From Paenibacillus cremeus (GTDB lineage: Bacteria; Bacillota; Bacilli; Paenibacillales; NBRC-103111), in NCBI RefSeq assembly GCF_007786445.1, contig NZ_VNJI01000006.1:124001-188000 (forward strand): a stretch of 64,000 nt of DNA, read 5' to 3'. The translations under genes were made by a program, and so were the position numbers. The notes beneath the pieces are model-generated. The model was not told the DNA's origin. It did no database searches and saw only the letters and a list, made by a program, of their open reading frames with translations. Shown piece after piece: positions 1 to 8,430 of this stretch (positions within the stretch are counted from its first letter, which is position 1; every line of letters starts with the position of its first letter).

Positions 1-239
1 TGGCGACCATGCGCGGGGTGCTGGAGAAAGCGACGATCAAGGAAGCGAACGGCAGCGAGACGGCGGAGCAGATGGTGCGCGCGATTGCAGACGATTTCAC
101 AACGCTGATCGGTGAGCTGAAGGAAGGCATGGGCATTGCGGTGGAAGCGGGAGATGAAACGACCGGCGACATGCTGCTGGCCATTCACAGTGCGCTGGAG
201 AAGCATGTGTGGATGCTGGAGTCGTTTTTGGGCAAGTAA
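1..239 (+). CDS. dps: Dps-family ferritin-like protein, C-terminal part
   Basis: This is the last ~79 codons of a gene that begins before the window; the reading frame is open from base 3 and stops with TAA at 237-239. The visible part has the helix-loop-helix end of Dps/ferritin-like DNA-starvation proteins, including a GDETTGDML stretch before the last helix and the typical ending EKHVWMLESFLGK. Dps proteins form dodecamers that oxidise and store iron and protect DNA. The ferroxidase residues lie in the missing N-terminal part, so activity cannot be judged. A strong terminator follows at once, so this is the last gene of its transcript. Confidence 0.85.
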   Translation, partial: ATMRGVLEKATIKEANGSETAEQMVRAIADDFTTLIGELKEGMGIAVEAGDETTGDMLLAIHSALEKHVWMLESFLGK

Positions 240-255
240 GCGAAGGGCTTGGAAA

Positions 256-293
256 GAGCACGTTGACGCGAATGGCGATCAGCGTGCTTTTTT
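256..293 (+). terminator. Rho-independent terminator after dps
   Basis: The 10-base arms AGCACGTTGA (257-266) and TCAGCGTGCT (279-288) pair fully, with one G-U, and are followed by a run of T. Confidence 0.85.
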
Positions 294-390
294 GTCGTAA
301 ACAACGCCGGCAGAGGCCTCCCCCGCTTGGTTCCCCAAGGAAATGGGCATAATGGGATAACGTTGGATAAAACGGGGGAGTGGAGTGTCA

Positions 391-1590
391 ATGGTTGTTC
401 GAAAATGGGGACTCATGATGATAGGGCTCAGCGCGGTGCTGTGGCTGGGGGGCTGTGAGGGCTTATCCGTGTCCAAACTGAAGCCGGGGAAGGCGGTGAC
501 CTCGGTTCCGGCAGCAACCAAGAGTTCGAGCGAATCGGCGGACCCGGCCATTCCGTATGAAGTCGAGGTGATTGCGACGGGGCTGCAGGTGCCTTGGGAG
601 ATCGATTTTGCTCCGGATGGGCGCATCTTTTTCACGGAACGGGGCGGGACGCTGCGGGTCATGGATCACGGCCAGCCGACGGCTGAGCCGGTATTTAGCT
701 TTGCGGGCGCGATTTACAAGGAGGGTGAAGCCGGGCTGCTCGGGTTTGCACTCGACCCGAATTTCTCGCAATCGCATTCCATTTACGTGTATCATAGCTA
801 TATGGACGGCAATCAGCCCAAAAATCGGGTGGTGCGGCTCATCGAGAGCGGCGGCAAGGCACGGCTGGACAAGGTGCTGCTGGACGGGCTGCCGGCCAGT
901 CCCATTCATGATGGCGGGCGGGTCAAGTTCGGACCGGACGGCATGCTGTACATTACGAACGGCGATGCCAGCGATCCGATATCGGCGCAGAACGTGGACA
1001 AGCTGGCGGGCAAAATCCTCCGCATCCGCCCGGACGGCACCGTGCCGCAGGATAATCCGTTCCCGGGGTCACCGGTTTACAGCTTGGGGCACCGCAATCC
1101 GCAGGGGCTGGCCTGGCATCCGGTGACCAAGCAGCTGTACAGCTCGGAGCACGGACAGACGGCGCACGACGAGATCAATCGCATTCAGCCCGGCGCCAAC
1201 TACGGCTGGCCGCTGCTGCAGGGCGATGAGACCGAGGTGAAGCCCGCCGACCGCGCCAAGCTGGGACCGGGACCGCTCGTGCGGCCGATCATCCATAGCA
1301 AGGACGAGACGTGGGCGCCCTCCGGCATGACGTTCGTTACAAAAGGGCCGTGGGCAGGCAGCCTGCTCGTGGCTACGCTGCGGGGCGTTCAAGTGCTGCA
1401 CATGGAGCTGACGGAGGACGGGAATGCCGTGAAGACGGTCGAGTCGTTGTTCAAAAATGAGCTGGGCCGCATCCGGGATGTCGTAGAGGCGCCGGACGGG
1501 TCGCTCTACTTGCTGACGAACAACCGGGACGGACGGGGCACGCCGGCGCCGGAGGATGACCGGATCATTCGGCTGAAGCCGAAATTTTAA
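391..1590 (+). CDS. Lipoprotein PQQ-dependent sugar dehydrogenase (GSDH/YliI type)
   Basis: The 399-residue product starts with a lipoprotein signal ending in WLGGC (Cys ~22) and continues as a soluble glucose/sorbosone dehydrogenase six-bladed propeller. Family motifs in order are VPWEIDFAPDG, TERGG, EAGLLGFALDP, HDGGRVKFGPDG, GHRNPQGLAW and GANYGWP. Such enzymes oxidise aldose sugars with PQQ or act on unknown sugars outside the membrane. No PQQ synthesis gene is nearby, so PQQ would have to be taken up, or the function differs. ATG 391 is chosen over the in-frame GTG 385 because the GGGGGAG at 374-380 sits 10 bases before the ATG but only 4 before the GTG. Confidence 0.85.
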   Translation: MVVRKWGLMMIGLSAVLWLGGCEGLSVSKLKPGKAVTSVPAATKSSSESADPAIPYEVEVIATGLQVPWEIDFAPDGRIFFTERGGTLRVMDHGQPTAEPVFSFAGAIYKEGEAGLLGFALDPNFSQSHSIYVYHSYMDGNQPKNRVVRLIESGGKARLDKVLLDGLPASPIHDGGRVKFGPDGMLYITNGDASDPISAQNVDKLAGKILRIRPDGTVPQDNPFPGSPVYSLGHRNPQGLAWHPVTKQLYSSEHGQTAHDEINRIQPGANYGWPLLQGDETEVKPADRAKLGPGPLVRPIIHSKDETWAPSGMTFVTKGPWAGSLLVATLRGVQVLHMELTEDGNAVKTVESLFKNELGRIRDVVEAPDGSLYLLTNNRDGRGTPAPEDDRIIRLKPKF

Positions 1591-1614
1591 ATCGTTGAAT
1601 TGGGGAAATCAGGG

Positions 1615-2835
1615 ATGCAGGAACAAGAGAAGGGGCAGGCACAGGAGCTTGCTGCTATAGTACAGCGGATCGTCAAGGAGGAGCGGTCGCTCATTCAAGC
1701 GACGCTCAGCCAGGTGCGGCGCAGCGAGCCAAACGGCTGCACGAAGATCACGGTCAAGCCGGTGGAGCTGAAGGGCGATCTGTATTATCAGTTCAGCTCC
1801 TTTTGCGGGCCGAAGGTATTGCACGAGAATGTCTTTCCGGAGGAAGCGGGAGAGCGCTTGACGGGGCTGCTGACCGAGCAGTTCCGCCAAGGGCTGCTGC
1901 AGACCGGAACGGCGGATTACCAGGTGCTGATCAGCAAGAAAGGGAAGGTCGGCATTCTGACGAAGCCGGCTACGAAGCAAGCGTCGGCACCCAAGGAGCA
2001 TAACCGTAAAAAAAACTACGTCCTCGAAGAAGGGGTACCCGTACCGTTTCTCGTCGAGCTCGGGATCATGAACGCGGAAGGCAAGGTGCTGGCCAAAAAG
2101 TACGACAAGTTCCGCCAGATCAACCGGTTCGTGGAGATGATCGCCGACGTGGTACCGCATTTGCCGCAGGGCCGGCCGCTTAACATTGTGGATTTTGGCT
2201 GCGGCAAATCGTATTTGACGTTCGCGCTGTATCATTACCTCAAGGAAGTGCAGGGCCTCGATCTGCGGGTAGTAGGGCTCGATCTGAAGGAGGACGTTAT
2301 CCGGCACTGCAGCGGACTAGTCGAGAAGTTCGGCTACGATGAGCTGCGGTTTCTCGTTGGGGACATTGCGAAGTACGATGACCTGCAGCAGGTGGACATG
2401 GTCGTGACGCTGCATGCCTGCGATACGGCCACCGATGCCGCGCTGGAGAAGGCGGTCCGCTGGGGCGCGTCCGTCATTTTATCCGTACCCTGCTGCCAGC
2501 ATGAGCTGTTCCGTCAGGTGAAGAGCGACGTGCTCGGCCCGTTGCTGCAGCACGGCATTTTGAAGGAGCGCTTCTCCGCGCTCGCCACGGACGCGATTCG
2601 CGCGAAGCTGCTCGACATCGTCGGGTACAAGACGCAGCTGCTCGAGTTCATCGACCTGGAGCACACGCCGAAAAACCTGCTCATCCGCGCCGTCAAAAGC
2701 CCGAAGCCGCTGCCGGAGGGCGAGCGAGCCCGATTGGTGGAGAGCTATGGGGCATTCCGCGATTTTTTGCAGGCGGAGCCGTATTTGGAGCGGGCGCTCA
2801 CACCGGAGCTGGCGAGGATGGGAGTCGGCCGGTAG
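1615..2835 (+). CDS. Class I SAM-dependent methyltransferase (Methyltransf_32 type)
   Basis: The product has 406 residues. The N-terminal ~170 residues resemble no catalytic domain I can name. The C-terminal half is a Rossmann methyltransferase: motif I DFGCGKSYLT (~residue 193), acidic motif DLK after VVGL, then VTLHACDTATDAAL (~266) and SVPCCQHEL (~293). The LHACDTATD and CCQHE signatures are those of the Methyltransf_32 group, which includes METTL25-like proteins, so an RNA or protein substrate is plausible but unproven. The gene follows the dehydrogenase by 24 bases and may be co-transcribed. ATG 1615 with GGGGA 8 bases upstream is preferred to TTG 1600. Confidence 0.8.
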   Translation: MQEQEKGQAQELAAIVQRIVKEERSLIQATLSQVRRSEPNGCTKITVKPVELKGDLYYQFSSFCGPKVLHENVFPEEAGERLTGLLTEQFRQGLLQTGTADYQVLISKKGKVGILTKPATKQASAPKEHNRKKNYVLEEGVPVPFLVELGIMNAEGKVLAKKYDKFRQINRFVEMIADVVPHLPQGRPLNIVDFGCGKSYLTFALYHYLKEVQGLDLRVVGLDLKEDVIRHCSGLVEKFGYDELRFLVGDIAKYDDLQQVDMVVTLHACDTATDAALEKAVRWGASVILSVPCCQHELFRQVKSDVLGPLLQHGILKERFSALATDAIRAKLLDIVGYKTQLLEFIDLEHTPKNLLIRAVKSPKPLPEGERARLVESYGAFRDFLQAEPYLERALTPELARMGVGR

Positions 2836-2887
2836 CCGGCAGCACACCTTAATTTTTGTTTAGCAACGTGCCTCAGGCGAATCGGAT

Positions 2888-2898
2888 TGTGCTACAAT
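2888..2898 (+). promoter_or_regulatory. Extended -10 promoter for the DMT transporter gene
   Basis: TGC-TACAAT (2890-2898) is an extended -10 element 34 bases before the ATG. No good -35 is visible at 16-18 bases, which is usual for extended -10 promoters. Confidence 0.5.
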
Positions 2899-2931
2899 GG
2901 GGTTGTTTTGCAGAATAGAGGTGCTGACAGC

Positions 2932-3852
2932 ATGGGATATGTACTATTGATTTTGGCGACGCTCTGCTGGAGCTTCGTCGGCACGTTGGTCAAAACCGCG
3001 GCGATGTCGTTTGACAGCGCGACGATTACGTTCGCTAGGTTCGCGGTAGGAATCGTGTTTTTGGGCGGATTTTTGCTCATCAAGTATCGCCGGATTCAAC
3101 TGAGGTTTGGTATGAAATGGATATGGATCGGTGCGCTGGGCAAATGCTGCAATTATTTTTTTGAAAATGTGGCGTTATCGATCGGCTACTCCTACGGCAA
3201 TATTTTGGTGGGACCGATTCAAACGGTGCTGCTGTTGTTGTTTTCCGCGTTTTGGTTCAAGGAGCGGGTATCGCCGAGAGGCTGGGCAGCGGCGGTGCTG
3301 TGCATTGCCGGTGTGCTCCTGATCAGCTGGAACGGGCTTCCGCTGTCGGTGCTGCTCTCCGGCGGGGCGCTGACACCGCTGCTCTTCGCGTTATCGGCCT
3401 TCGGCTCCGCCTTCCATGTGCTCAGCTCAAAAATGCTTATTCGTGAGATGGATGCCGGGAATATGAACTTCTCCGTCTTTTTCTGGTGCTCGGCGCTGAT
3501 GGTGCTTCCGCTGCCTTGGCAGTCGCACCTGGCGGGGGCGCTCAGCTGGGGTCCCGTGCTGGCGATGATAGCGCTGGGGGCGATTACGGGCCTGAGCTTC
3601 TACTGGTTCTCCCAGGCGCTCAAGCTGGTGTCGTTTCCGATTGCGGTGATCGTGAGCAACTGCGCGGTGTTGTTTACGATTTTGTGGTCGTACCTATTCT
3701 TCCGGGATCCGATCACCGTGTTCATCCTGCTCGGCTCGGCGATTCTCGTGGGCGGTCTGGTGCTGCTGAATTTGCCGGTCCGGACTCGGGCTCGGGCTCG
3801 CCAGGAGCAGCCAAACGTTCGACCTGGGCTGGCCCGCAGCAGGGAGGCCTGA
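2932..3852 (+). CDS. EamA/DMT-family transporter
   Basis: This 306-residue integral membrane protein has about ten hydrophobic helices arranged as two EamA repeats. The first opens with ATLCWSFVGTLVK and the second with LLFALSAFGSAFHVLSSK. Members of the drug/metabolite transporter superfamily export amino acids, nucleosides or other metabolites; the substrate cannot be read from the sequence. ATG 2932 has AGAGGTG 8 bases upstream; a TTG further upstream would lie over the promoter. The gene ends 5 bases before the glycosylase ATG, so the two probably form an operon. Confidence 0.85.
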   Translation: MGYVLLILATLCWSFVGTLVKTAAMSFDSATITFARFAVGIVFLGGFLLIKYRRIQLRFGMKWIWIGALGKCCNYFFENVALSIGYSYGNILVGPIQTVLLLLFSAFWFKERVSPRGWAAAVLCIAGVLLISWNGLPLSVLLSGGALTPLLFALSAFGSAFHVLSSKMLIREMDAGNMNFSVFFWCSALMVLPLPWQSHLAGALSWGPVLAMIALGAITGLSFYWFSQALKLVSFPIAVIVSNCAVLFTILWSYLFFRDPITVFILLGSAILVGGLVLLNLPVRTRARARQEQPNVRPGLARSREA

Positions 3853-3857
3853 GGCTG

Positions 3858-4394
3858 ATGGACGAGCAGGGGAAGCGGCTGCACGGGCTGGCGCCGGTCG
3901 CGGCTGAGCACTGCACACTGCTGCTGCTCGGCACGATGCCGGGAGAAGCCTCGCTCCTCGCGCAGCAGTACTACGGGCACCCGCGCAACCATGCGTGGCC
4001 GCTGCTGTACGGCCTGCTGGATGGCGGGACGCCCGAGGCGGCGTACGAGGCGCGGATCGGCTTCGCGCTGTCGCGGGGCGTCGCCCTGTGGGACGTGCTG
4101 CAGGCCTGCGAGCGGGCAGGCAGCCTCGACTCGGCGATTCGGAAGCCCGAGGCGAATGATTTCAGCGCGTTTTTCGCGCAGTACCCGCGACTAACGCACG
4201 TCTTCTTCAACGGCAGCGAAGCCGAGCGGCTGTACCGTCGACAAGTGGCGCCGCAGCTGGGCGCAGGCGACAGCCGGACATACACGGCGCTGCCGTCGTC
4301 CAGCCCGGCACGGGCGCTGTCGCTTACCGTCAAGCTGCAGGCCTGGCAGCCGGTGCGGGAGGCGTGGCTGGCGCTGGGCGCGCAAGGACGATAA
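3858..4394 (+). CDS. DNA-deoxyinosine glycosylase (UDG superfamily, HDG type)
   Basis: The product is 178 residues, the usual length for the hypoxanthine-DNA glycosylase family of the uracil-DNA glycosylase superfamily. It begins with the motif LLLGTMPGEASL, followed by YYGHPRNHAWPLLY, and later THVFFNGSEAE and PSSSPA. These enzymes remove deaminated adenine (hypoxanthine) from DNA to start base excision repair in the cytoplasm. Start ATG 3858 has GGGAGG 10 bases upstream, lying over the end of the transporter gene, which suggests coupled translation. A strong terminator follows. Confidence 0.85.
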   Translation: MDEQGKRLHGLAPVAAEHCTLLLLGTMPGEASLLAQQYYGHPRNHAWPLLYGLLDGGTPEAAYEARIGFALSRGVALWDVLQACERAGSLDSAIRKPEANDFSAFFAQYPRLTHVFFNGSEAERLYRRQVAPQLGAGDSRTYTALPSSSPARALSLTVKLQAWQPVREAWLALGAQGR

Positions 4395-4401
4395 AGCAAC
4401 A

Positions 4402-4445
4402 GCAAGGGGGCTCCTCCAATGTAGGAGAGCCCCCTTGTTTTGTTT
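4402..4445 (+). terminator. Rho-independent terminator after the glycosylase gene
   Basis: CAAGGGGGCTCCTCC pairs with GGAGAGCCCCCTTG across a short loop and is followed by TTTTGTTT. It lies against the stop codon of the small convergent gene and may serve both. Confidence 0.9.
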
Positions 4446-4596
4446 ACGATTGCTTTTTCTTACTCGTAGCTCCGATCAGGTTGGTAGTGGATTTGGCCCC
4501 TTCCACCGTGTCGTTAACGAATTCCATGTTCTGGTTTTCCGCCTTCATGTGCGCGGTACCCTCATAATTGCCCTTGTGCTTGGTGTTCTCCGACAT
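4444..4596 (-). CDS. Small hydrophilic protein of unknown function (50 aa)
   Basis: This short minus-strand frame starts with ATG at 4596 behind a very good ribosome binding site (GGGAGGAG, ~6 bases away) and ends at TAA 4444-4446. The 50-residue product begins MSENTKHKGNYEG and ends in a lysine-rich tail (SKKKQS). It has no cysteine, signal peptide or membrane segment. I do not recognise the family. The ribosome binding site and the convergent terminator support it as a real gene. Confidence 0.65.
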   Translation of the reverse strand: MSENTKHKGNYEGTAHMKAENQNMEFVNDTVEGAKSTTNLIGATSKKKQS

Positions 4597-4704
4597 GCGA
4601 TCTCCTCCCTTCCGCTTTCGTCTGCCTACCTCGTTAACGTGCGCACCCGGCTGGCAAATTATTCTCCCAGGCGCTCACAAGAACGGAATGGCGAGAGGCG
4701 GCAA

Positions 4705-4713
4705 TGGTATACT
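4705..4713 (+). promoter_or_regulatory. Extended -10 promoter upstream of 4757
   Basis: TGG-TATACT at 4705-4713 matches the extended -10 consensus and lies about 45 bases before the next ATG. No convincing -35 is present. Confidence 0.45.
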
Positions 4714-4756
4714 AAAGCTGACAATAAACAGCACTTGAGCCAAGGGGGAATCGCGC

Positions 4757-5290
4757 ATGGCACGCGACAACATCAAAGTACCGTTCGGCTACGAGCCGGA
4801 ACGCAATCCTGCAGGGGAGCGGGGGAGTCTGTGGGTATACGACAGCTTCGAAGGGTATACCGAGCAGGAGCTGGCCCGTCTTCTGGCGTGGGCGGAGGAG
4901 CACCGCATGGCAAAGGTGGTGCTGTACCCGCTTCATGAGGAGACGCTTCGGCGCATGGTGAAGGGCACATTCGCCCCGTATCACCGCCGGGTGGATGAGC
5001 TGGAGGCGCTCCTCGAGGCCTCGGGGACGGACCTCGATTACGTCATCGACCGGTTCGAGGGCAAGCGGAAAAAGTACACCCCGATGGACACCGCCTTCCG
5101 CTACCTGGACGAAAAATATAAATCCCCGCATTTTGTGTATGTGACGGAGGAGATGGCTAATCTCTTGGCCGGCTATGAGCCCTTCGAGACGTGGATCAAG
5201 CGAGTGCGGATGGTGATTACAGATTCGCAAGCGGGCGCGAAGGTGCATCCGAAGCTGCAGGAAAATGCAAGCCGGTGGGAGCGTTATTGA
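4757..5290 (+). CDS. Conserved-looking cytoplasmic protein, function unknown
   Basis: The 177-residue product starts at ATG 4757 with AAGGGGG about 10 bases upstream. It is rich in charged residues with mixed alpha/beta character, has no signal peptide, and includes the stretch VVLYPLHEETLRRMVKG followed by APYHRRVDELEALLE. The hydrophobic strand followed by an HEET helix is reminiscent of nucleotide-binding folds, but there is no diagnostic motif. I cannot assign a family. It stands alone between its own promoter and the next gene. Confidence 0.7.
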   Translation: MARDNIKVPFGYEPERNPAGERGSLWVYDSFEGYTEQELARLLAWAEEHRMAKVVLYPLHEETLRRMVKGTFAPYHRRVDELEALLEASGTDLDYVIDRFEGKRKKYTPMDTAFRYLDEKYKSPHFVYVTEEMANLLAGYEPFETWIKRVRMVITDSQAGAKVHPKLQENASRWERY

Positions 5291-5451
5291 CAGCTGACAG
5301 CATGATTTCAAGCTGTTAGTTGCAACCGGTTGTAAACGTGTCCTCTATGCCCCATGAAAATCTCCCGGCGCTGCGAACCTTTATATCGACTCTTCAAACT
5401 ACAACAATCGGCGATACACGAAAGAAAAAGAACGCCGATGAGGAGGAAACG

Positions 5452-6444
5452 ATGAGGACGATGAAAAAGGTGGCATGGCTGCTTACGAGCACCGTGCTCG
5501 TATTTACTTTGATTTACGGTGTGATTTGGATAGGGGATTCACCGGTGCTCGCGCAAACCTCGCAGGAAGCGAAAGGCCAGTTCGTCCGGGTGGACGGAGG
5601 CGGAAAGACGCTGGTGGCCGTTACGGATAACGGAACAGAGCAAACCTACCCGGTGGCGGATAACGTCTGGGTATATCGAAACAATACCAAAGCGGGGCTG
5701 ACCGATCTGCAAAAAGGAGACACCCTGGAGCTGATCCTAAACAGCAAGTCGCAGTTGGCGTATATTAAGGCGACGGCAGCAAAGGCTGCGCCGGTGCAGC
5801 AGCCGGAGCAAGCGCCAGCGGCTGCAGTGACCCCGCCGCCCGCTGCGCAGGCTCAGCCTCAGGCGGCCCCGATGGCTTCGCAGACGCCAGCTACGGGAGC
5901 CACGGCCCCACAGGCAACTGCACCTTCAGTGCAGACCGCGCCGGTGACGGACGGCGGCTGGCCGTGGAAGCGGCTGTCGCTGGAGCTGAAGAGCCGTGAG
6001 CTGACGCTCAAAGTGAAGCAAGAGCAGGCCGCATCGGATATCTATGTGCAGACGAAGGATCACGCCGTCGTCCACTTGAAAGGGACGGAAGCGGAGAAGG
6101 TGCTGCAACTGCTGCTGCAAGGACTCCCGGCAGAACGTGGGGCGTGGGAGCAGGCGCTCAAGCAGCGGCTGGCCGTCCAGTTCATGCTGAAGGATGCATC
6201 GCCGGAGTGGAAGGTCGAGGTCGACTGGAAGGACGCTGCCGCGTCTTCGGTCAAGATCACACCGGCCGATGCCGTGAGCAAGCCACAGCCGGAGCCAAGG
6301 GCCAAGCTGCAAGAGCAGCAGATTGAGCGCTTCAAAGAGATGGAAAAGGGAAAAGAGAAGGATAAACAGAAAGAGAGCAAAGGGAAAGCCAAAGGCCATC
6401 CAGGTCGTGGGAATGATGATGATGACCAGGGCGAAGACGATTAA
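5452..6444 (+). CDS. Secreted or membrane-anchored protein with Ala/Pro/Gln linker and charged tail
   Basis: The product has 330 residues. Residues ~1-35 form a signal peptide or anchor ending near VLAQTS. A small beta domain follows (~40-105; GQFVRVDGGGKTLVAVT, YPVADNVWVYRN). Then comes a ~60-residue linker of almost only Ala, Pro, Gln and Thr, a second domain of ~110 residues (LSLELKSRELTLKVK), and a highly charged Lys/Glu tail ending in Asp repeats. The architecture suggests a cell-envelope protein with the tail outside the membrane, but I do not recognise the domains. ATG 5452 has AGGAGG 5 bases upstream. Confidence 0.75.
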   Translation: MRTMKKVAWLLTSTVLVFTLIYGVIWIGDSPVLAQTSQEAKGQFVRVDGGGKTLVAVTDNGTEQTYPVADNVWVYRNNTKAGLTDLQKGDTLELILNSKSQLAYIKATAAKAAPVQQPEQAPAAAVTPPPAAQAQPQAAPMASQTPATGATAPQATAPSVQTAPVTDGGWPWKRLSLELKSRELTLKVKQEQAASDIYVQTKDHAVVHLKGTEAEKVLQLLLQGLPAERGAWEQALKQRLAVQFMLKDASPEWKVEVDWKDAAASSVKITPADAVSKPQPEPRAKLQEQQIERFKEMEKGKEKDKQKESKGKAKGHPGRGNDDDDQGEDD

Positions 6445-6465
6445 GCCCTCGGCATGGCATGCTAA

Positions 6466-6513
6466 AAAGAACGTCCGGGAAGAAGGAGCTCCTTTTCTCG
6501 GACGTTTTTTTTC
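6466..6513 (+). terminator. Rho-independent terminator
   Basis: AACGTCCGGGA pairs with TCTCGGACGTT around an inner AAGGAGCTCCTT hairpin, followed by eight T. Confidence 0.9.
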
Positions 6514-6533
6514 ATGGGCTGCGGCTCGGCTCG

Positions 6534-6695
6534 TCAATCCTCCGGTGTCCGGTCTACGAACAGCCGGGTGACCATCGTGGAGTCGCCGCTCTCCATATCC
6601 TCTTCGGTCGCTTTGGCCTCCAGCATATCATGCGTATTCATGCCGGGAGCGACGGTAGGTTCGTGCTCGTTAGCGTGGTTTCGTTCTTCTGCCAT
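6534..6695 (-). CDS. Small acidic protein of unknown function (53 aa)
   Basis: This minus-strand frame starts with ATG at 6695, with AAAGGCGG about 11 bases upstream, and ends at TGA 6534-6536. The product is hydrophilic and acidic, begins MAEERNHANEHEPT and ends FVDRTPED. There is no signal peptide or membrane segment. It lies 25 bases downstream of another 53-residue gene on the same strand, so the two probably form a small operon. Family unknown. Confidence 0.55.
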   Translation of the reverse strand: MAEERNHANEHEPTVAPGMNTHDMLEAKATEEDMESGDSTMVTRLFVDRTPED

Positions 6696-6720
6696 GGGCG
6701 TGATCGCCGCCTTTCCTATC

Positions 6721-6882
6721 CTAGTGCTGCTGCTCGGTTGCTCCAGTCTTTGAATAAGCGATTAACGTGACATCCCGGCCTGTCATTTCGGCGATCTTCG
6801 CTTCGGCTTCCTGGATAATGTGTAAGGCCTGCGACTGCTCGCTTAAGCTGGCAATTTGATAGCGATCCGTCTCGATGTTCAT
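6721..6882 (-). CDS. Small protein of unknown function (53 aa)
   Basis: Start ATG 6882 is preferred over an earlier in-frame ATG at 6930 because AAGGAGGGG lies 8 bases upstream of it. The product (MNIETDRYQIASL...) is predicted as a long amphipathic helix (SEQSQALHIIQEAEAKIAEM) followed by a short strand (DVTLIAYSK). The helix-strand layout resembles small Bacillales proteins without known function. It is the first gene of a two-gene unit with the 53-residue gene downstream. Confidence 0.65.
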   Translation of the reverse strand: MNIETDRYQIASLSEQSQALHIIQEAEAKIAEMTGRDVTLIAYSKTGATEQQH

Positions 6883-6985
6883 CCGCACCACCCCTCCTTT
6901 CATGGCATACTTCTCCTTAGTTTGACCCAAGGCTCCCCGCTGTCATTCAAATTTTCCAAACAAATGGTAATAATGAACGCCTTTA

Positions 6986-6994
6986 TGTTATATT
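6986..6994 (+). promoter_or_regulatory. Extended -10 promoter for the MFS transporter
   Basis: TGT-TATATT (6986-6994) lies 30 bases before the ATG and has the extended -10 form. The -35 region is poor. Confidence 0.4.
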
Positions 6995-7023
6995 GATTCT
7001 ACTTGAGAGGGAGGGGACACCCA

Positions 7024-8355
7024 ATGAACCGATTGGCTGTCATGGCGAGCATCGTGCTGGCGGTGCTGATTTCGTCCATGGATACGACCATTATGAACAC
7101 GACCATGCCGCGCATTTCGGCGGAGCTCGGGAATACGAAGCTGTATGCTTGGAGCTTTGCTTCGTACATGATTTTGTGCACGATTGTGACACCGCTCAGC
7201 GGGCGGGTGTCCGATCTGTTCGGCCGGAAAAAGGTGCTCGCCACAGGCATTCTCGTCTTTCTGCTTGGCTCGATGCTGTGCGGTACGGCAACGTCCATGC
7301 TGCAGCTGGTCATTTATCGCGGGGTGCAAGGCATTGGCGCAGGGTCCATGATCGCATTCCCATCGATAATTGCAGGGGACTTATTTGCCGTGGAGGCGCG
7401 GGGGAAAATTCAGGCGTTTTTCACAGCGATGTGGGGCATCGCCGCGGTGCTGGCGCCGCTCCTGGGCAGCTTTTTTCTGGAGCAGCTGTCTTGGCGGTGG
7501 ATTTTTTACATTAACATCCCGATCTGCCTCGCCTCGCTGCTGCTGCTTCTGCCGTACCGCGAGGTGTACCAGGCGAAAAAAAGCCGCATCAACTACCCTG
7601 GATCGCTCCTGTTCGGGCTCGGCATCGGCTTGCTGCTGGCTACTACCGTCGTCACTAGCGGGTATGTGTACTACACGGCAGCAGGGCTGCTGGTCTTGCT
7701 GTTGTTCGTGCGCAATGAGCGCCGCCATCCTTCGCCGATCGTGCCGCTGGGGCTGCTTCAGAACGGATCGATCGCTTGGATGATCATGAACGCGTTTTTG
7801 ACCTGCGCCGCTTTGTTCGGGACGTCCAGCTATGTGCCCTATTATTTGCAAAAGCACGGGTACTCGCTGTTCTGGAGCGGGTTCGCGCTGATCGGTATGT
7901 CCGTGGGGTGGATCGTGGTTGGGGTGCCGGCCGGCAAGTGGATTCTCCGTTACGGCTACCGCAGACTGCTCTTGATCGGGAACGGGCTGCTGGCGCTGTC
8001 GGGGCTGCTGCTGCAGTTTTTGCCTGAGACCGGGGGCTTCTGGATGGTATGCTTTATCTTGGTGCTGCAGGGCTCGGCGTTCGGGCTGCTCGTGACTGTG
8101 TCGGTCATCGCCGCTCAGATGCTGGTCGCCGCCGATCAAAAGGGCATCTCCACCTCGCTGCAGGTGTTTGCCCGCAATATCGGCTCGGCGGTCGGCGTCA
8201 CGATCATGGGCGCGATGCTGACCCAGGCACCGGAATTTATGACGGGCATCCGTCATTTGTTTTTGTACGGCTTCATCGTAAGTCTGGTCGCGCTCGCATC
8301 CACCGCCATCCTCTATATGCAGGGGGCGAGAGTGAAGTCGGAGGCAGGGGCGTAG
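7024..8355 (+). CDS. MFS drug-efflux transporter, DHA2 (EmrB/QacA) type
   Basis: This 443-residue polytopic protein starts MNRLAVMASIVLAVLISSMDTTIMNTTMP. The D-T-T-I pattern in the first helix and the GRVSDLFGRKKV loop (motif A) are typical of the proton-coupled multidrug exporters of the DHA2 subfamily. Roughly 14 hydrophobic segments can be counted. It would expel toxic compounds or metabolites across the cytoplasmic membrane; the substrate is unknown. ATG 7024 has GAGGGAGGGG just upstream. No regulator lies beside it. It ends at a terminator shared with the convergent penicillin-binding protein gene. Confidence 0.9.
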   Translation: MNRLAVMASIVLAVLISSMDTTIMNTTMPRISAELGNTKLYAWSFASYMILCTIVTPLSGRVSDLFGRKKVLATGILVFLLGSMLCGTATSMLQLVIYRGVQGIGAGSMIAFPSIIAGDLFAVEARGKIQAFFTAMWGIAAVLAPLLGSFFLEQLSWRWIFYINIPICLASLLLLLPYREVYQAKKSRINYPGSLLFGLGIGLLLATTVVTSGYVYYTAAGLLVLLLFVRNERRHPSPIVPLGLLQNGSIAWMIMNAFLTCAALFGTSSYVPYYLQKHGYSLFWSGFALIGMSVGWIVVGVPAGKWILRYGYRRLLLIGNGLLALSGLLLQFLPETGGFWMVCFILVLQGSAFGLLVTVSVIAAQMLVAADQKGISTSLQVFARNIGSAVGVTIMGAMLTQAPEFMTGIRHLFLYGFIVSLVALASTAILYMQGARVKSEAGA

Positions 8356-8368
8356 CGTACAAAATGCA

Positions 8369-8418
8369 CAAAACGGGGTGATAAAGGAACGCTGTGTTCC
8401 TCTATCACCCCGTTTTTT
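8369..8418. terminator. Bidirectional terminator between the MFS and PBP genes
   Basis: AAACGGGGTGATA and TATCACCCCGTTT form a 13-bp stem with an inner GGAAC/GTTCC helix. Ts follow on the plus strand and A-rich sequence precedes it, so it can act in both directions. Confidence 0.9.
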
Positions 8419-8430
8419 GCCTAAATAATC

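Noticed and set aside
3486-3857. N-terminal extension of the DNA glycosylase to 3486
   Set aside because: This part overlaps the transporter gene in another frame; the family N-terminus and a ribosome binding site are at ATG 3858.
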